Assembly: GCA_032160545.1 (NCBI GenBank)
Contig: JAVHVN010000009.1
Span: forward strand, 1-30,839
Direction: 5' to 3'
Source of the DNA: DATGFB01 sp032160545
Lineage (GTDB): Bacteria; Actinomycetota; Actinomycetes; Mycobacteriales; Jatrophihabitantaceae
Length of the DNA: 30,839 nt
Both the position numbers and the translations under genes were made by a program. The notes below the pieces were generated by a model that was given only the letters and a program-made list of their open reading frames with translations, searched no databases and was not told the origin of the DNA. Below are positions 1 to 8,414 of this stretch, piece after piece; positions within the stretch are counted from its first letter, which is position 1, and each line of letters opens with the position of its first letter.

Positions 1-19
1 TCGGTCACAGCGCACCTCC

Positions 20-937
20 GTGCCTGAGCTGCCCGAGGTCGAGACCGTCCGGCAGGGCGTGCAGCGCTGGGTCGCCGGGCGCACGATCGCGGGGGTCGAG
101 GTACGTCATCCCCGTGCGGTCCGCCGGCACGTCGCCGGCGCGGACGACCTCGTAGTGCGGTTGGCGGGGCGCACTGTCGTCGAGGCGGCACGGCGGGGCA
201 AGTACCTCTGGTTCCCCCTCTCCGACGCCGGTGGATCGGTCGACACCGCCCTGGTCGGCCACCTGGGCATGAGCGGCCAGCTGCTCGTCCGGCCCCCCGA
301 GGCACCGGAGGAGCGCCACCTGCACGTGCGCATCTGTTTCGCCGACGGCGGTCCCGAGCTGCGCTTCGTCGACCAGCGGACCTTCGGGGGCGTGCTCGTC
401 GACCGGCTCGTCGCGACGCCGGACGGTGCGGACACGGTGCCCGCGCTCATCACGCACATCGCCCGTGACCCGGTCGACCCGCGCTTCGACGATGCCCGCT
501 TCCTCGACCGGCTGCGCAAGCGCGACTCCGCGGTGAAGCGCGCACTGCTCGACCAGACGCTCGTCTCGGGGATCGGCAACATCTACGCCGACGAGTCGCT
601 GTGGCGTGCGAGGCTGCACGGCCAGCGGCCGGCGCGAACGCTGCCCCGGCCGGCGGCAAGCCGTCTGCTCGCCGAGGTCCGGGAGGTGCTCGCCGACGCG
701 CTGCGGGCCGGTGGCACCTCGTTCGACGCCCTGTATGTCGACGTCAACGGCGAAAGCGGTTACTTCGACCGCTCGCTCGCCGTCTACGGCCGCGAGGGCG
801 AGCCGTGCCCGCGATGCGGCACCGCCGTGCGGCGAGTCGCCTTCATGAACCGCTCGAGCTTCTTCTGCCCGCGCTGCCAGCGGCCCCAGAGGGCACCGGC
901 ACGGCTCGGTCGTCCGGCAGTTGTTGACCGTTCGTGA
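20..937 (+). CDS. mutM: Formamidopyrimidine-DNA glycosylase (Fpg/MutM)
   Basis: A bifunctional base-excision repair enzyme that removes 8-oxoguanine and formamidopyrimidines and nicks the abasic site. The GTG start at 20 gives MPELPEVETV, so after Met removal Pro2 is the catalytic N-terminal amine and Glu3 follows, as the family requires. K61 (RRGKYLWF), the H2TH region (SGIGNIYADESLW) and a C-terminal zinc finger C263-x2-C266-x16-C283-x2-C286 with R278 in MNRSSFFCPRC are all visible. The 305-residue length is slightly over the usual ~275-290 because about 18 residues follow the finger. Bases 1-27 also read in another frame to a TGA at 25-27, which could be the tail of an upstream gene (rnc often precedes mutM), but this is too short to call. 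The protein is complete and the call is firm. Confidence 0.97.
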   Translation: MPELPEVETVRQGVQRWVAGRTIAGVEVRHPRAVRRHVAGADDLVVRLAGRTVVEAARRGKYLWFPLSDAGGSVDTALVGHLGMSGQLLVRPPEAPEERHLHVRICFADGGPELRFVDQRTFGGVLVDRLVATPDGADTVPALITHIARDPVDPRFDDARFLDRLRKRDSAVKRALLDQTLVSGIGNIYADESLWRARLHGQRPARTLPRPAASRLLAEVREVLADALRAGGTSFDALYVDVNGESGYFDRSLAVYGREGEPCPRCGTAVRRVAFMNRSSFFCPRCQRPQRAPARLGRPAVVDRS

Positions 938-944
938 CCGCAGT

Positions 945-960
945 GTCACCATTAGGTGAC
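945..960. promoter_or_regulatory. Inverted repeat GTCACC-ATTA-GGTGAC downstream of mutM
   Basis: A perfect 6-bp inverted repeat around a 4-base AT centre, in the 216-base gap between mutM and the small coiled-coil gene. A TTGACC at 924-929 lies just upstream and could be a -35 element, which would make the repeat an operator over the promoter core. No convincing -10 is seen, and it could also be a short transcript-end hairpin. Confidence 0.3.
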
Positions 961-1153
961 CTGGCGGGACCAGCGCGGGACCACTCCGCGGGCCGACTTT
1001 CACTCCGGATGCCGAGTGCACCGGACTGTGGAGAGGCGACCGCAGCCCGCTCCCGCCGCGGTCCACAACTGACAACCTTGTCCGCGCCGGCCGGGATCAC
1101 ACGACACCCGCGCACGCCGGAGCTGACACTCAGGTGAAGTGAAGGGTCGCCCT

Positions 1154-1342
1154 ATGGCACGCGCCTTGCTGGGATACGTCGGCAGCAGCAACGAGCAGGT
1201 ACTTCTTCTGGAGGTTGCGAAACTACGGCGCAGGATCGCCGAGCTCGAGGCGCAGGTCGCCGAGCTGCGCGAGAGCACGCACGCCGAACTCGATCTCGAA
1301 CTACACCGAATCGCCGAGGCGGCCGAGCCCGCCCTCGCCTGA
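1154..1342 (+). CDS. Small coiled-coil protein (62 aa), function unknown
   Basis: A 62-residue acidic protein. It begins MARALLGYVGSSNEQVLLLE and continues as a leucine/alanine heptad-like helix (VAKLRRRIAELEAQVAELRE), predicted here by eye to form a short coiled coil. The ATG at 1154 is chosen because GAAGGG at 1141-1146 sits 7 bases upstream. A GTG at 1139 is in frame but has a poorer site. I recall similar small proteins starting ARALLGxVG with a basic-acidic heptad helix in other actinobacteria, but know no assigned function. There is no membrane segment, signal peptide or cysteine. It lies between mutM and smc and is followed by a hairpin, so it may be its own transcription unit. Confidence 0.75.
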   Translation: MARALLGYVGSSNEQVLLLEVAKLRRRIAELEAQVAELRESTHAELDLELHRIAEAAEPALA

Positions 1343-1347
1343 CCACG

Positions 1348-1365
1348 GCACGGCCCGGGCCGTGC
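1348..1365 (+). terminator. Terminator-like GC hairpin after the small coiled-coil gene
   Basis: A perfect 18-bp palindrome (half-site GCACGGCCC) starting 6 bases after the stop of the 62-aa gene. It can fold as a 7-bp stem with a four-base loop. No T-run follows, which is common for actinobacterial terminators, so termination is inferred from position and stability only. Confidence 0.4.
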
Positions 1366-1469
1366 TGCGCCGCAACCGCCCGCGCCCGAGGTAGGTTCTG
1401 CGGGACGACCGTGCGTGCCCGTCGCGTGGCCAGTACGCACGCAATCCGCAGATTCGATTCGGGAGACCC

Positions 1470-4400
1470 GTGCACCTCAAGTCGCTGACGCTGCGGGGTT
1501 TCAAGTCCTTCGCCTCGGCCACCACGCTGCGTTTCGAACCCGGCATCACCGCCGTCGTAGGGCCCAACGGTTCCGGCAAGAGCAACGTCGTCGATGCGAT
1601 CGCGTGGGTGCTCGGTGAGCAGGGTGCCAAGGCCCTGCGCGGCGGCAAGATGGAGGACGTCATCTTCGCCGGGACGTCCGGCCGCCCGCCGCTCGGACGG
1701 GCCGAGGTCACCCTCACCATCGACAACGCCGACGGCGCCTTGCCGATCGAGTACTCCGAGGTCTCCATCACCCGCCGGATGTTCCGCGAGGGCAGCAGCG
1801 AGTACGAGATCAACGGCGAGTCCGTCCGCCTGCTCGACATCCAGGAGTTGTTGTCCGACTCCGGCATCGGGCGCGAGATGCACGTGATTGTGGGGCAGGG
1901 CCAGCTGGACTCCGTGCTGCAGGCGCGGCCCGAGGACCGCCGCGGCTTCATCGAGGAGGCGGCGGGCGTCCTCAAGCACCGCAAGCGCAAGGAGAAGGCG
2001 CTGCGGAAGCTCGAGGCGATGCAGGCGAACCTCACCCGCCTCACCGACCTCACCGCCGAGCTGCGGCGCCAGCTCAAGCCGCTGGGGCGCCAGGCCGAGA
2101 TCGCCCGGCGCGCGGCCGGGGTCCAGGCCGAGCTGCGCGACTCGCGGCTTCGGCTGCTCGCCGACGACCTCGTCGCCCTGCGCACCGAACTCGCCCGTGA
2201 GGTTGCCGACGAGGAGGCGATCCGATCCCGGCGCACCGAGGTCGAGACCGCGCTCGAGCAGGCCCGGTCCCGGGAGGCCCAACTCGAACAGGCGGTCGCC
2301 GCCGACGCGCCGCTCGTCGCTCGCACTCAGGAGACCTGGTATCGCCTGTCCGCGCTCGAGGAGCGCTTCCGGGGCACTGCCTCGCTGGCCGGTGAGCGGG
2401 CTCGCCACCTGGCTCAGGAGCCGGAGGCCGTGCGTTCTGGCCGCGATCCGGAGGCCATGGAGGCAGAGTCGCAGGAGGTCCGTGCCGAGGAGGCGCGGCT
2501 GCAGGGCGAGCTCGCCGACTCGCACGCGACCCTCACCGATGTCGTCGCCACCAGGCAGGAGCTCGAACGGCGCCTGGTCGAGGCCGAGCGGGCGCTGGTG
2601 TCCGCGGTCCGGGCGGTGGCCGACCGGCGCGAGGGGCTGGCGAAGCTGGTCGGCCAGGTCAACGCGCTGCGCACCCGCGCGACGGCCGGCGGCGACGAGA
2701 TCGCCCGGCTCACGACCGCCGCGGGCGAGGCACGCGACCGGGCGGCTCGCGCGGAGGCCGAACTGGCGCGGCTGCGCGGCGAGGTCGGTGCCCTCGACGA
2801 GGGCGAACTCGGCCTGGACGAGCGGCACGAGGCAGCGGTGGCCGCCTACGAATCAACCAGCGCGAGGGTGCGTGAACTCGTGGCGGCCGAACGCGAGGCC
2901 GAACGCGAGCGCGCCACGTGGGCGGCCCGCGCGGAGGCACTGGCCCTGGGACTCACCCGCAAGGACGGCGCCGGGGCGCTGCTCGCGGCCGGCTCGAAGC
3001 TGCCCGGGCTGCTGGGATCGGTGGCGGCACTGCTGAGCGTCGACCCGGGCTACGAGGCGGCGCTCGCAGCCGCACTGGGCACCGTGGCCGACGCCGTCGC
3101 CGTCGCCACGCCCTCGGACGCCGTCGCCGCGCTCGAACTGCTCAAGTCCGAGGACGCCGGCCGGGCCGGCCTGCTGATCGGTGGCGCTGCGGTTCCCCCG
3201 CGCGAGAGCTGGCCGCAGTTGCCGCATGGTGCCGGCTGGGCCGCCGACCTGGTGCAGGCGCCCGACTCGGTGCGCGGCAGTGTGGCCGCCGCGCTGGATC
3301 GGGTCGCCGTGGTCGACGGCCTGGCCGACGCGCACAGCCTGCTCGCCGACCATCCCGAGGTCCGCGCCGTCACCCGCAGCGGCGACGTCCTCGGTGCGCG
3401 CTGGAGTGTCGGTGGCTCGGCGTCGGCACCGAGCACCATCGAGATCCGAGCTGCGGTCGACGAGGCGCAGCAGAAGGCCGACGAGGCGGCCGGCCGCCAC
3501 GAGCGGTTGCATGCTCAGCTCACCGAGTCTCGGCAGCGCGCCGACGAGCTCGAGGCCCAGGTCGCCGTCGCGTTGGCCTGCCTGCACGAGTCCGACGCGC
3601 GGCTGTCCGCGGTGGCCGAGCAGCTCGCCGAGCTGGGTCAGGAGGCGCGTTCGGCACACGGCGAGGCCGAGCGTCTCGACGCCGCCCGCGCCCGTGCCGA
3701 GGAGGCCCGCGACCGCGATCTCGCCGGGCTCACCGAGCTCGAGGAACGTCTGCACCTCGCCGAGACGCAGGCCGACGAACCGGTCGAACCGTCCACCGAG
3801 GAGCGCGACACGGTCCAGGCCGAGGTCGCGCGTGCCCGCCAGGCCGAGATGGAGGCCCGGCTCACGGTGCGCACCGGCGAGGAGCGAGTGCGTGCGGTGT
3901 CCGGGCGCGCCGACCAGCTGATGCGGGCCGCCGAGATCGAGCGCGCCGCGCGCCGCCGTCAACAGGAGGCTCGCGAGGCCCGGGCCCGTGGCGCGGTCGT
4001 TGCCGCGGCAGTGCGCGACGCCGCGACCGAGGTGCTCGAGCGGGTCGGGCACTCGGTGACTGCGGCGCTGGCCGAGCGGGACGCCGTCCAGCACGCACGG
4101 GTTGCGCGTGAGGCCGAATTGCAGACATTGCGGGCCCGCACCCGCGAGCTGGCCGAGGACCTCGCCCGGCTCACCGACGAGGTGCACCGCGACGAGATGC
4201 TGCGTGCCGAGCAGCGGCTGCGGATCGAGCAGTTGGAGGCCCGGGCGGCCGAGGAGTACGGCGTCGAGGTCGACGCCCTGATCGCCGAGTACGGCCCCGA
4301 CCAGCCCTGCCCGCCCAGCTCGGTCGAGACGGCGGAGTACGAGCAGGCTCGTGAGCGCGGCGAGCAGGTGGTCGCGCCGGCACCCGGCCCGTTCCACCGC

Positions 4401-5075
4401 CCGACACAGGAGAAGCGTGCCGCCCGTGCCGAACGGGACCTCGCGCTGCTCGGCAAGGTCAATCCGCTCGCGCTCGAGGAGTTCGCTGCCCTCGAGGAGC
4501 GGCATCAGTTCCTCTCGACCCAGCTCGAGGACCTCAAGGCCACCCGCCGCGACCTGCTGACGGTCGTGAAGGAGGTCGACGAGCGCATCCTCGAGGTCTT
4601 CACGAGCGCGTACCACGACGTGGCGCGGGAGTTCGAGATCGTGTTCGCCACGCTGTTCCCCGGCGGCGAGGGGCGGTTGGTGCTCACCGAGCCGGACGAC
4701 ATGCTGATGACCGGCATCGACGTCGAGGCCCGGCCTCCCGGCAAGAAGGTCAAGCGGCTGTCGTTGCTGTCCGGTGGCGAGCGGTCGTTGACCGCCGTGG
4801 CGCTCCTGGTGGCGATCTTCCGCGCCCGTCCCAGCCCGTTCTACGTCATGGACGAGGTCGAGGCGGCGCTCGACGACGTGAACCTCGGCCGGCTGATCTC
4901 GCTGATCGCCGAGCTGCGGTCGAGCAGCCAGATCATCGTCATCACGCACCAGAAACGCACCATGGAGATCGCCGACGCCCTCTACGGAGTGACCATGCGT
5001 GGCGACGGCGTGACCCAGGTGATCAGTCAGCGTCTGCGCGACGCCGAGGGCGAGCCGGTTCCCGCGCCGGGCTGA
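1470..5075 (+). CDS. smc: Chromosome segregation protein SMC
   Basis: The SMC ATPase subunit of condensin, which dimerises at the hinge and works with ScpA/ScpB to compact and segregate the nucleoid. Of 1201 residues (family ~1150-1200), the N-terminal head carries Walker A (GPNGSGKSN, residues 31-39). A long Glu/Arg/Ala-rich coiled coil follows, then the globular hinge (about 495-660) and the returning coiled coil to about 1010. The C-terminal head has the ABC signature LSGGERS (near 1101) and Walker B FYVMDEVEAALDD (D1128, E1129). The GTG start at 1470 gives the canonical MHLKSLTLRGFKSFA, with GGGAGA at 1461-1466 as a close ribosome site. A TAGGTT at 1392-1397 may be its -10. No acylphosphatase gene lies between mutM and smc, unlike several relatives. 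Confidence 0.97.
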   Translation: MHLKSLTLRGFKSFASATTLRFEPGITAVVGPNGSGKSNVVDAIAWVLGEQGAKALRGGKMEDVIFAGTSGRPPLGRAEVTLTIDNADGALPIEYSEVSITRRMFREGSSEYEINGESVRLLDIQELLSDSGIGREMHVIVGQGQLDSVLQARPEDRRGFIEEAAGVLKHRKRKEKALRKLEAMQANLTRLTDLTAELRRQLKPLGRQAEIARRAAGVQAELRDSRLRLLADDLVALRTELAREVADEEAIRSRRTEVETALEQARSREAQLEQAVAADAPLVARTQETWYRLSALEERFRGTASLAGERARHLAQEPEAVRSGRDPEAMEAESQEVRAEEARLQGELADSHATLTDVVATRQELERRLVEAERALVSAVRAVADRREGLAKLVGQVNALRTRATAGGDEIARLTTAAGEARDRAARAEAELARLRGEVGALDEGELGLDERHEAAVAAYESTSARVRELVAAEREAERERATWAARAEALALGLTRKDGAGALLAAGSKLPGLLGSVAALLSVDPGYEAALAAALGTVADAVAVATPSDAVAALELLKSEDAGRAGLLIGGAAVPPRESWPQLPHGAGWAADLVQAPDSVRGSVAAALDRVAVVDGLADAHSLLADHPEVRAVTRSGDVLGARWSVGGSASAPSTIEIRAAVDEAQQKADEAAGRHERLHAQLTESRQRADELEAQVAVALACLHESDARLSAVAEQLAELGQEARSAHGEAERLDAARARAEEARDRDLAGLTELEERLHLAETQADEPVEPSTEERDTVQAEVARARQAEMEARLTVRTGEERVRAVSGRADQLMRAAEIERAARRRQQEAREARARGAVVAAAVRDAATEVLERVGHSVTAALAERDAVQHARVAREAELQTLRARTRELAEDLARLTDEVHRDEMLRAEQRLRIEQLEARAAEEYGVEVDALIAEYGPDQPCPPSSVETAEYEQARERGEQVVAPAPGPFHRPTQEKRAARAERDLALLGKVNPLALEEFAALEERHQFLSTQLEDLKATRRDLLTVVKEVDERILEVFTSAYHDVAREFEIVFATLFPGGEGRLVLTEPDDMLMTGIDVEARPPGKKVKRLSLLSGGERSLTAVALLVAIFRARPSPFYVMDEVEAALDDVNLGRLISLIAELRSSSQIIVITHQKRTMEIADALYGVTMRGDGVTQVISQRLRDAEGEPVPAPG

Positions 5076-5111
5076 CCGAGAGCGCGGCTGCGGGTCGCCC
5101 GGGGGGCTCGG
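5076..5111 (+). terminator. Possible smc terminator (nested GC hairpin)
   Basis: Directly after the smc stop, CCGAG (5076-5080) can pair with CTCGG (5107-5111), enclosing a compact CGGG-TCG-CCCG hairpin (5091-5101). There is no T-run and the outer loop is large, so this is a weak call based on position. Confidence 0.25.
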
Positions 5112-5170
5112 CGGTGTGAAACGGCCGAGGCGATTGGGTTCGTTCCGGCGTGATCGCATACCGTGGAACG

Positions 5171-6166
5171 GTGACGAAGCCGGGAAAGAACCCTCGACTG
5201 CGCCGGTTCTGGGCGCTCGCCGCCCTGGTGACGGGCGCTGGCCTGATGCTCACCGCCTGCGGCGGCAGCAGCTCGGGCGGGACGAAGACCGTCATCGTGA
5301 CCCAGCCGAACGGCAGCACCTCGGCGGTCACGAGTCCGGCAGCGACGACGCCGACGCCGACACCGACGACCCCGGCGGCCAAGCCGGTGCACGTCTCGGT
5401 GAACATCGGCGACGGCGCCGACGTCGGTGTCGGCATGCCGATCATCGCCACCTTCAAGACCAAGATCACCAACGCGGCCGCCTTCGAGGCGGCGACCAAA
5501 GTGACGGTCAACGATGCGCCGGCCAACGGTGCCTGGTACTTCGAGTACAGCGACCCGGCGAGCGGGCACGTGATGGAGGGGCACTACCGGCTGCAGAACT
5601 ACTGGCCCGGTCACGCCAAGATCCACATGGACCTTCCGGTCAAGGGCGTGTCGGCCGGCACGGGCCTGGCGTTCGACAACAGCCTGACGCTCGACTTCAC
5701 CACCCACGCGGCCAACGTCTCCACCGTCGACAACTCGACGCACAAGTTGACGGTCACGAGCGACGGCAAGGTGTGGGGGACGTTCCCCGTGTCCTTGGGT
5801 GCAGCCAACACCCCGACACTGCGTGGCACCAAGGTCATCATGGAGAAGGGCCTCGACATCTCCATGAAGGGGCCGGGCTACTACGACCCGCACGTCAAGT
5901 ACACCCAGCGGCTCACCTACGGCGGTGAGTACCTGCACGCGGCCCCGTGGAACACCTACAACATCGGGCACGGCATCAACTCCTCCAACGGCTGCACCAA
6001 CCTCTACACCGCCGACGCGACGAAGCTGTACAGCTTCCTCGGCATCGGCGACGTCGTGCAGTACCCGAACGCGACGGGCCCGAAGATGAACCTCGGCGAC
6101 GGCTACGGCGACTGGAACGTCACCTGGCCGCTGTGGCAGACCGGCGGCGCGGTCAAGACGCACTGA
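5171..6166 (+). CDS. Lipoprotein L,D-transpeptidase (YkuD domain)
   Basis: A cell-wall enzyme that forms 3-3 cross-links (or attaches proteins) in peptidoglycan, acting outside the membrane as a lipoprotein. Residues 1-30 are a lipoprotein signal (basic KPGKNPRLRR, hydrophobic stretch, lipobox LTAC with C30). A Ser/Thr/Pro-rich linker follows, then an Ig-like region, and a YkuD domain with the catalytic pattern HGINSSNGCTN (H267, C275). This layout matches the mycobacterial Ldt family. I chose the GTG at 5171 (331 aa) because it starts just before the basic n-region. A CATACC at 5157-5162 could be a -10 giving a leaderless message. A GTG at 5150 (338 aa) is the alternative. It stands alone between smc and ftsY. 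Confidence 0.9.
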   Translation: MTKPGKNPRLRRFWALAALVTGAGLMLTACGGSSSGGTKTVIVTQPNGSTSAVTSPAATTPTPTPTTPAAKPVHVSVNIGDGADVGVGMPIIATFKTKITNAAAFEAATKVTVNDAPANGAWYFEYSDPASGHVMEGHYRLQNYWPGHAKIHMDLPVKGVSAGTGLAFDNSLTLDFTTHAANVSTVDNSTHKLTVTSDGKVWGTFPVSLGAANTPTLRGTKVIMEKGLDISMKGPGYYDPHVKYTQRLTYGGEYLHAAPWNTYNIGHGINSSNGCTNLYTADATKLYSFLGIGDVVQYPNATGPKMNLGDGYGDWNVTWPLWQTGGAVKTH

Positions 6167-6216
6167 CCCTCGACAGGGATGCGCACCGGCTGCGTTCCGG
6201 TTGAGAGGATGAAGCT

Positions 6217-7377
6217 GTGATCTACCTCTGGGTCGTCCTCGCCGTCGTCGTCGTCGTGGGCCTCGTGCTCACGGTCGCGCTCGTCCTGCCGTCGCGCCGT
6301 CGCCGGCCGCTGCCGCCGCCGGTACCCGGCATCGACTACCGGCCGGGCGTCGGTGACGACGCCGAGACGCCTCGAGACACCCCGAAGCAGACGGTCACGA
6401 CGGTCATCGACCTGCCGGAGAGCGTCGCGCCGCCGGCGCTCGACGTCCCCGAGCCGACGGCCGGCCGGCTGGTGCGGTTGCGGACCCGGCTCGCCGGTTC
6501 GCAGTCGACGCTGGGCCGCGGCCTGCTGTCGGTGCTCTCCCGCGAGCGTCTCGACGACGAGGCATGGGACGAGATCGAGGAGGCCCTGCTCACCGCCGAT
6601 GTCGGGGTACGGCAGACGGCCGAGATCGTCGAGGCGCTGCGCACCCGGACGAAGGTGCTCGCTACCGCATCGCAGGGTGAGTTGCGGGCGCTGCTCGCGG
6701 ACGAACTCGTCGCCGCGCTGCAGCCCGAGATGGACCGCACGCTGCACACGACGCCGTCCGCCGATCGTCCCGCCGTACTCATGGTCGTGGGCGTCAACGG
6801 CACCGGCAAGACGACGACGTGCGGCAAGCTCGCGCGGGTCCTGGTCGCCGACGGCCGCTCGGTGCTGCTCGGCGCGGCCGACACGTTCCGCGCCGCGGCG
6901 GCCGACCAGTTGCAGACCTGGGCCTCGCGAGTGGGCGCGGACACGGTGCGCGGCCCTGAGGGCGGCGACCCGGCGAGCGTCGCCTTCGACGCGGTCAAGC
7001 GGGGCACCGAGGACAAGGTCGACACGGTCCTCATCGACACCGCCGGCCGGCTGCACACGAAGGTCGGCCTCATGGACGAACTCGGCAAGGTGAAGCGGGT
7101 CCTCGAACGCACCGGTCCCGTCGACGAGACGCTGCTCGTCCTCGACGCGACCACCGGGCAGAACGGGCTGACCCAGGCGCGGGTGTTCACCGAGGTCGTC
7201 GATGTGACGGGCATCGTGCTCACCAAGCTCGACGGCACCGCCCGCGGCGGGATCGTGCTCAGCGTCCAGCGCGAACTCGGTGTCCCGGTCAAGCTGGTGG
7301 GGCTGGGCGAGGGCCCCGACGACCTGGCTCCCTTCGACCCCGAGCAGTTCGTCGACGCCCTGCTCGGCGAGTCGTAG
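6217..7377 (+). CDS. ftsY: Signal recognition particle receptor FtsY
   Basis: The SRP receptor GTPase that docks ribosome-SRP complexes at the membrane. The 386 residues begin with a membrane anchor (about residues 3-26, IYLWVVLAVVVVVGLVLTVA), an arrangement usual in actinobacteria. A short acidic/proline linker follows, then the helical N domain and the GTPase G domain. Visible motifs are GVNGTGKT (192-199, P-loop), DTFRAAAADQL, DTAGRLHTK and TKLDGTARGG. The GTG start at 6217 is preceded by GAGAGG at 6203-6208. Two weak hairpins (6167-6178 and 6185-6201) precede it. Its partner ffh is not in this window. Confidence 0.97.
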   Translation: MIYLWVVLAVVVVVGLVLTVALVLPSRRRRPLPPPVPGIDYRPGVGDDAETPRDTPKQTVTTVIDLPESVAPPALDVPEPTAGRLVRLRTRLAGSQSTLGRGLLSVLSRERLDDEAWDEIEEALLTADVGVRQTAEIVEALRTRTKVLATASQGELRALLADELVAALQPEMDRTLHTTPSADRPAVLMVVGVNGTGKTTTCGKLARVLVADGRSVLLGAADTFRAAAADQLQTWASRVGADTVRGPEGGDPASVAFDAVKRGTEDKVDTVLIDTAGRLHTKVGLMDELGKVKRVLERTGPVDETLLVLDATTGQNGLTQARVFTEVVDVTGIVLTKLDGTARGGIVLSVQRELGVPVKLVGLGEGPDDLAPFDPEQFVDALLGES

Positions 7378-7382
7378 TCACG

Positions 7383-8414
7383 GTGAAGGCGCTCTACAAG
7401 CCAGGGCCGGTCGCCGGCTTCCAACTCACCGACCGTCCCGAGCCCGAGCCGGGCACGGGCGAGGTCAAGATCCGCGTCCTGCGCACCGGCATCTGCGGCA
7501 CCGATCTGCACATCGAGTCGTGGGACCCCTGGGCGGCAGGCGCGGTCGACGCGCCGCTGATCGCGGGACACGAGTTCTGCGGCGAGGTGGTCGCGGTGGG
7601 CAACGGTGTGCGTGACGTCAGGGTGGGTGACCAGGTGTCCGGCGAGGGGCACGTCGTCTGCGGGACGTGCCGAAACTGCCGCGCAGGGCGCCGGCATCTG
7701 TGCATCCGGACGTCCAGCGTGGGCGTGAACCGCGACGGCGCCTTCGCCGAGTACGTCCTGCTCCCGGAGTCGAACGTGTGGGTGCACCACGAGCCGGTCG
7801 ACCCCGACCTGGGGGCGGTGTTCGACCCACTCGGCAATGCGGTGCACACCGCGCTGTCGTTCCCGCTGGTAGGAGAGGACGTGCTCATCACCGGCGCCGG
7901 GCCGATCGGCCTGATGGCTGCTCAGATCGCGCGGCACGTCGGCGCCCGGTACGTCGTCATCACCGACGTCAGCGACTACCGCCTCGAGCTCGCGCGGCGG
8001 ATGGGCGTCGACCTCGCACTCGACGTGTCGCGCGAGTCGGTTGCCGAGGCGCAGCGGCGGCTCGGCATGCTCGAGGGCTTCGACGTCGCGATGGAGATGA
8101 GCGGCCACCCGTCCGCCTTGCCGGACGTGCTGGCGAACCTCAACCACGGCGGCCGGATCGCGATGCTGGGGCTGCCGAGCGCACCGATCGAGATCGACTG
8201 GAGCAAGATCGTCACGCACATGATCACCATCAGGGGCATCTACGGCCGCGAGATGTTCGAGACCTGGTACGCCATGAGCGCGATGCTGCGGTCGGGCCTC
8301 GACGTCGGCGCTGTCATCACCCATCGCTTCCCGGCGAGCCAGTGGCAGAGCGCGTTCGACACCGCGCGCAGTGGGCAGTGCGGCAAGGTCGTCCTCGATT
8401 GGGAGTCGGTCTGA
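7383..8414 (+). CDS. tdh: L-threonine 3-dehydrogenase (zinc-dependent)
   Basis: Oxidises L-threonine to 2-amino-3-oxobutyrate with NAD+ in the cytoplasm. This 343-residue medium-chain dehydrogenase has the catalytic-zinc residues C38 (ICGTD), H63 and E64 (GHE), the structural-zinc cysteines C93, C96, C99 and C107, and the nucleotide-binding glycine motif ITGAGPIGLMAAQ. The gene next to it encodes the enzyme that uses its product (kbl, with TGATG overlap), which fixes the substrate far better than the fold alone. The GTG start lies 5 bases after the ftsY stop with no clear ribosome site, so it may be translated by coupling to ftsY. Without kbl it would only be an alcohol dehydrogenase-like protein. 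Confidence 0.94.
   Translation: MKALYKPGPVAGFQLTDRPEPEPGTGEVKIRVLRTGICGTDLHIESWDPWAAGAVDAPLIAGHEFCGEVVAVGNGVRDVRVGDQVSGEGHVVCGTCRNCRAGRRHLCIRTSSVGVNRDGAFAEYVLLPESNVWVHHEPVDPDLGAVFDPLGNAVHTALSFPLVGEDVLITGAGPIGLMAAQIARHVGARYVVITDVSDYRLELARRMGVDLALDVSRESVAEAQRRLGMLEGFDVAMEMSGHPSALPDVLANLNHGGRIAMLGLPSAPIEIDWSKIVTHMITIRGIYGREMFETWYAMSAMLRSGLDVGAVITHRFPASQWQSAFDTARSGQCGKVVLDWESV

Noticed and set aside
1..27. End of an upstream gene (possibly rnc) overlapping the mutM start
   Set aside because: One frame ends with TGA at 25-27, but eight codons are too few to support a call.
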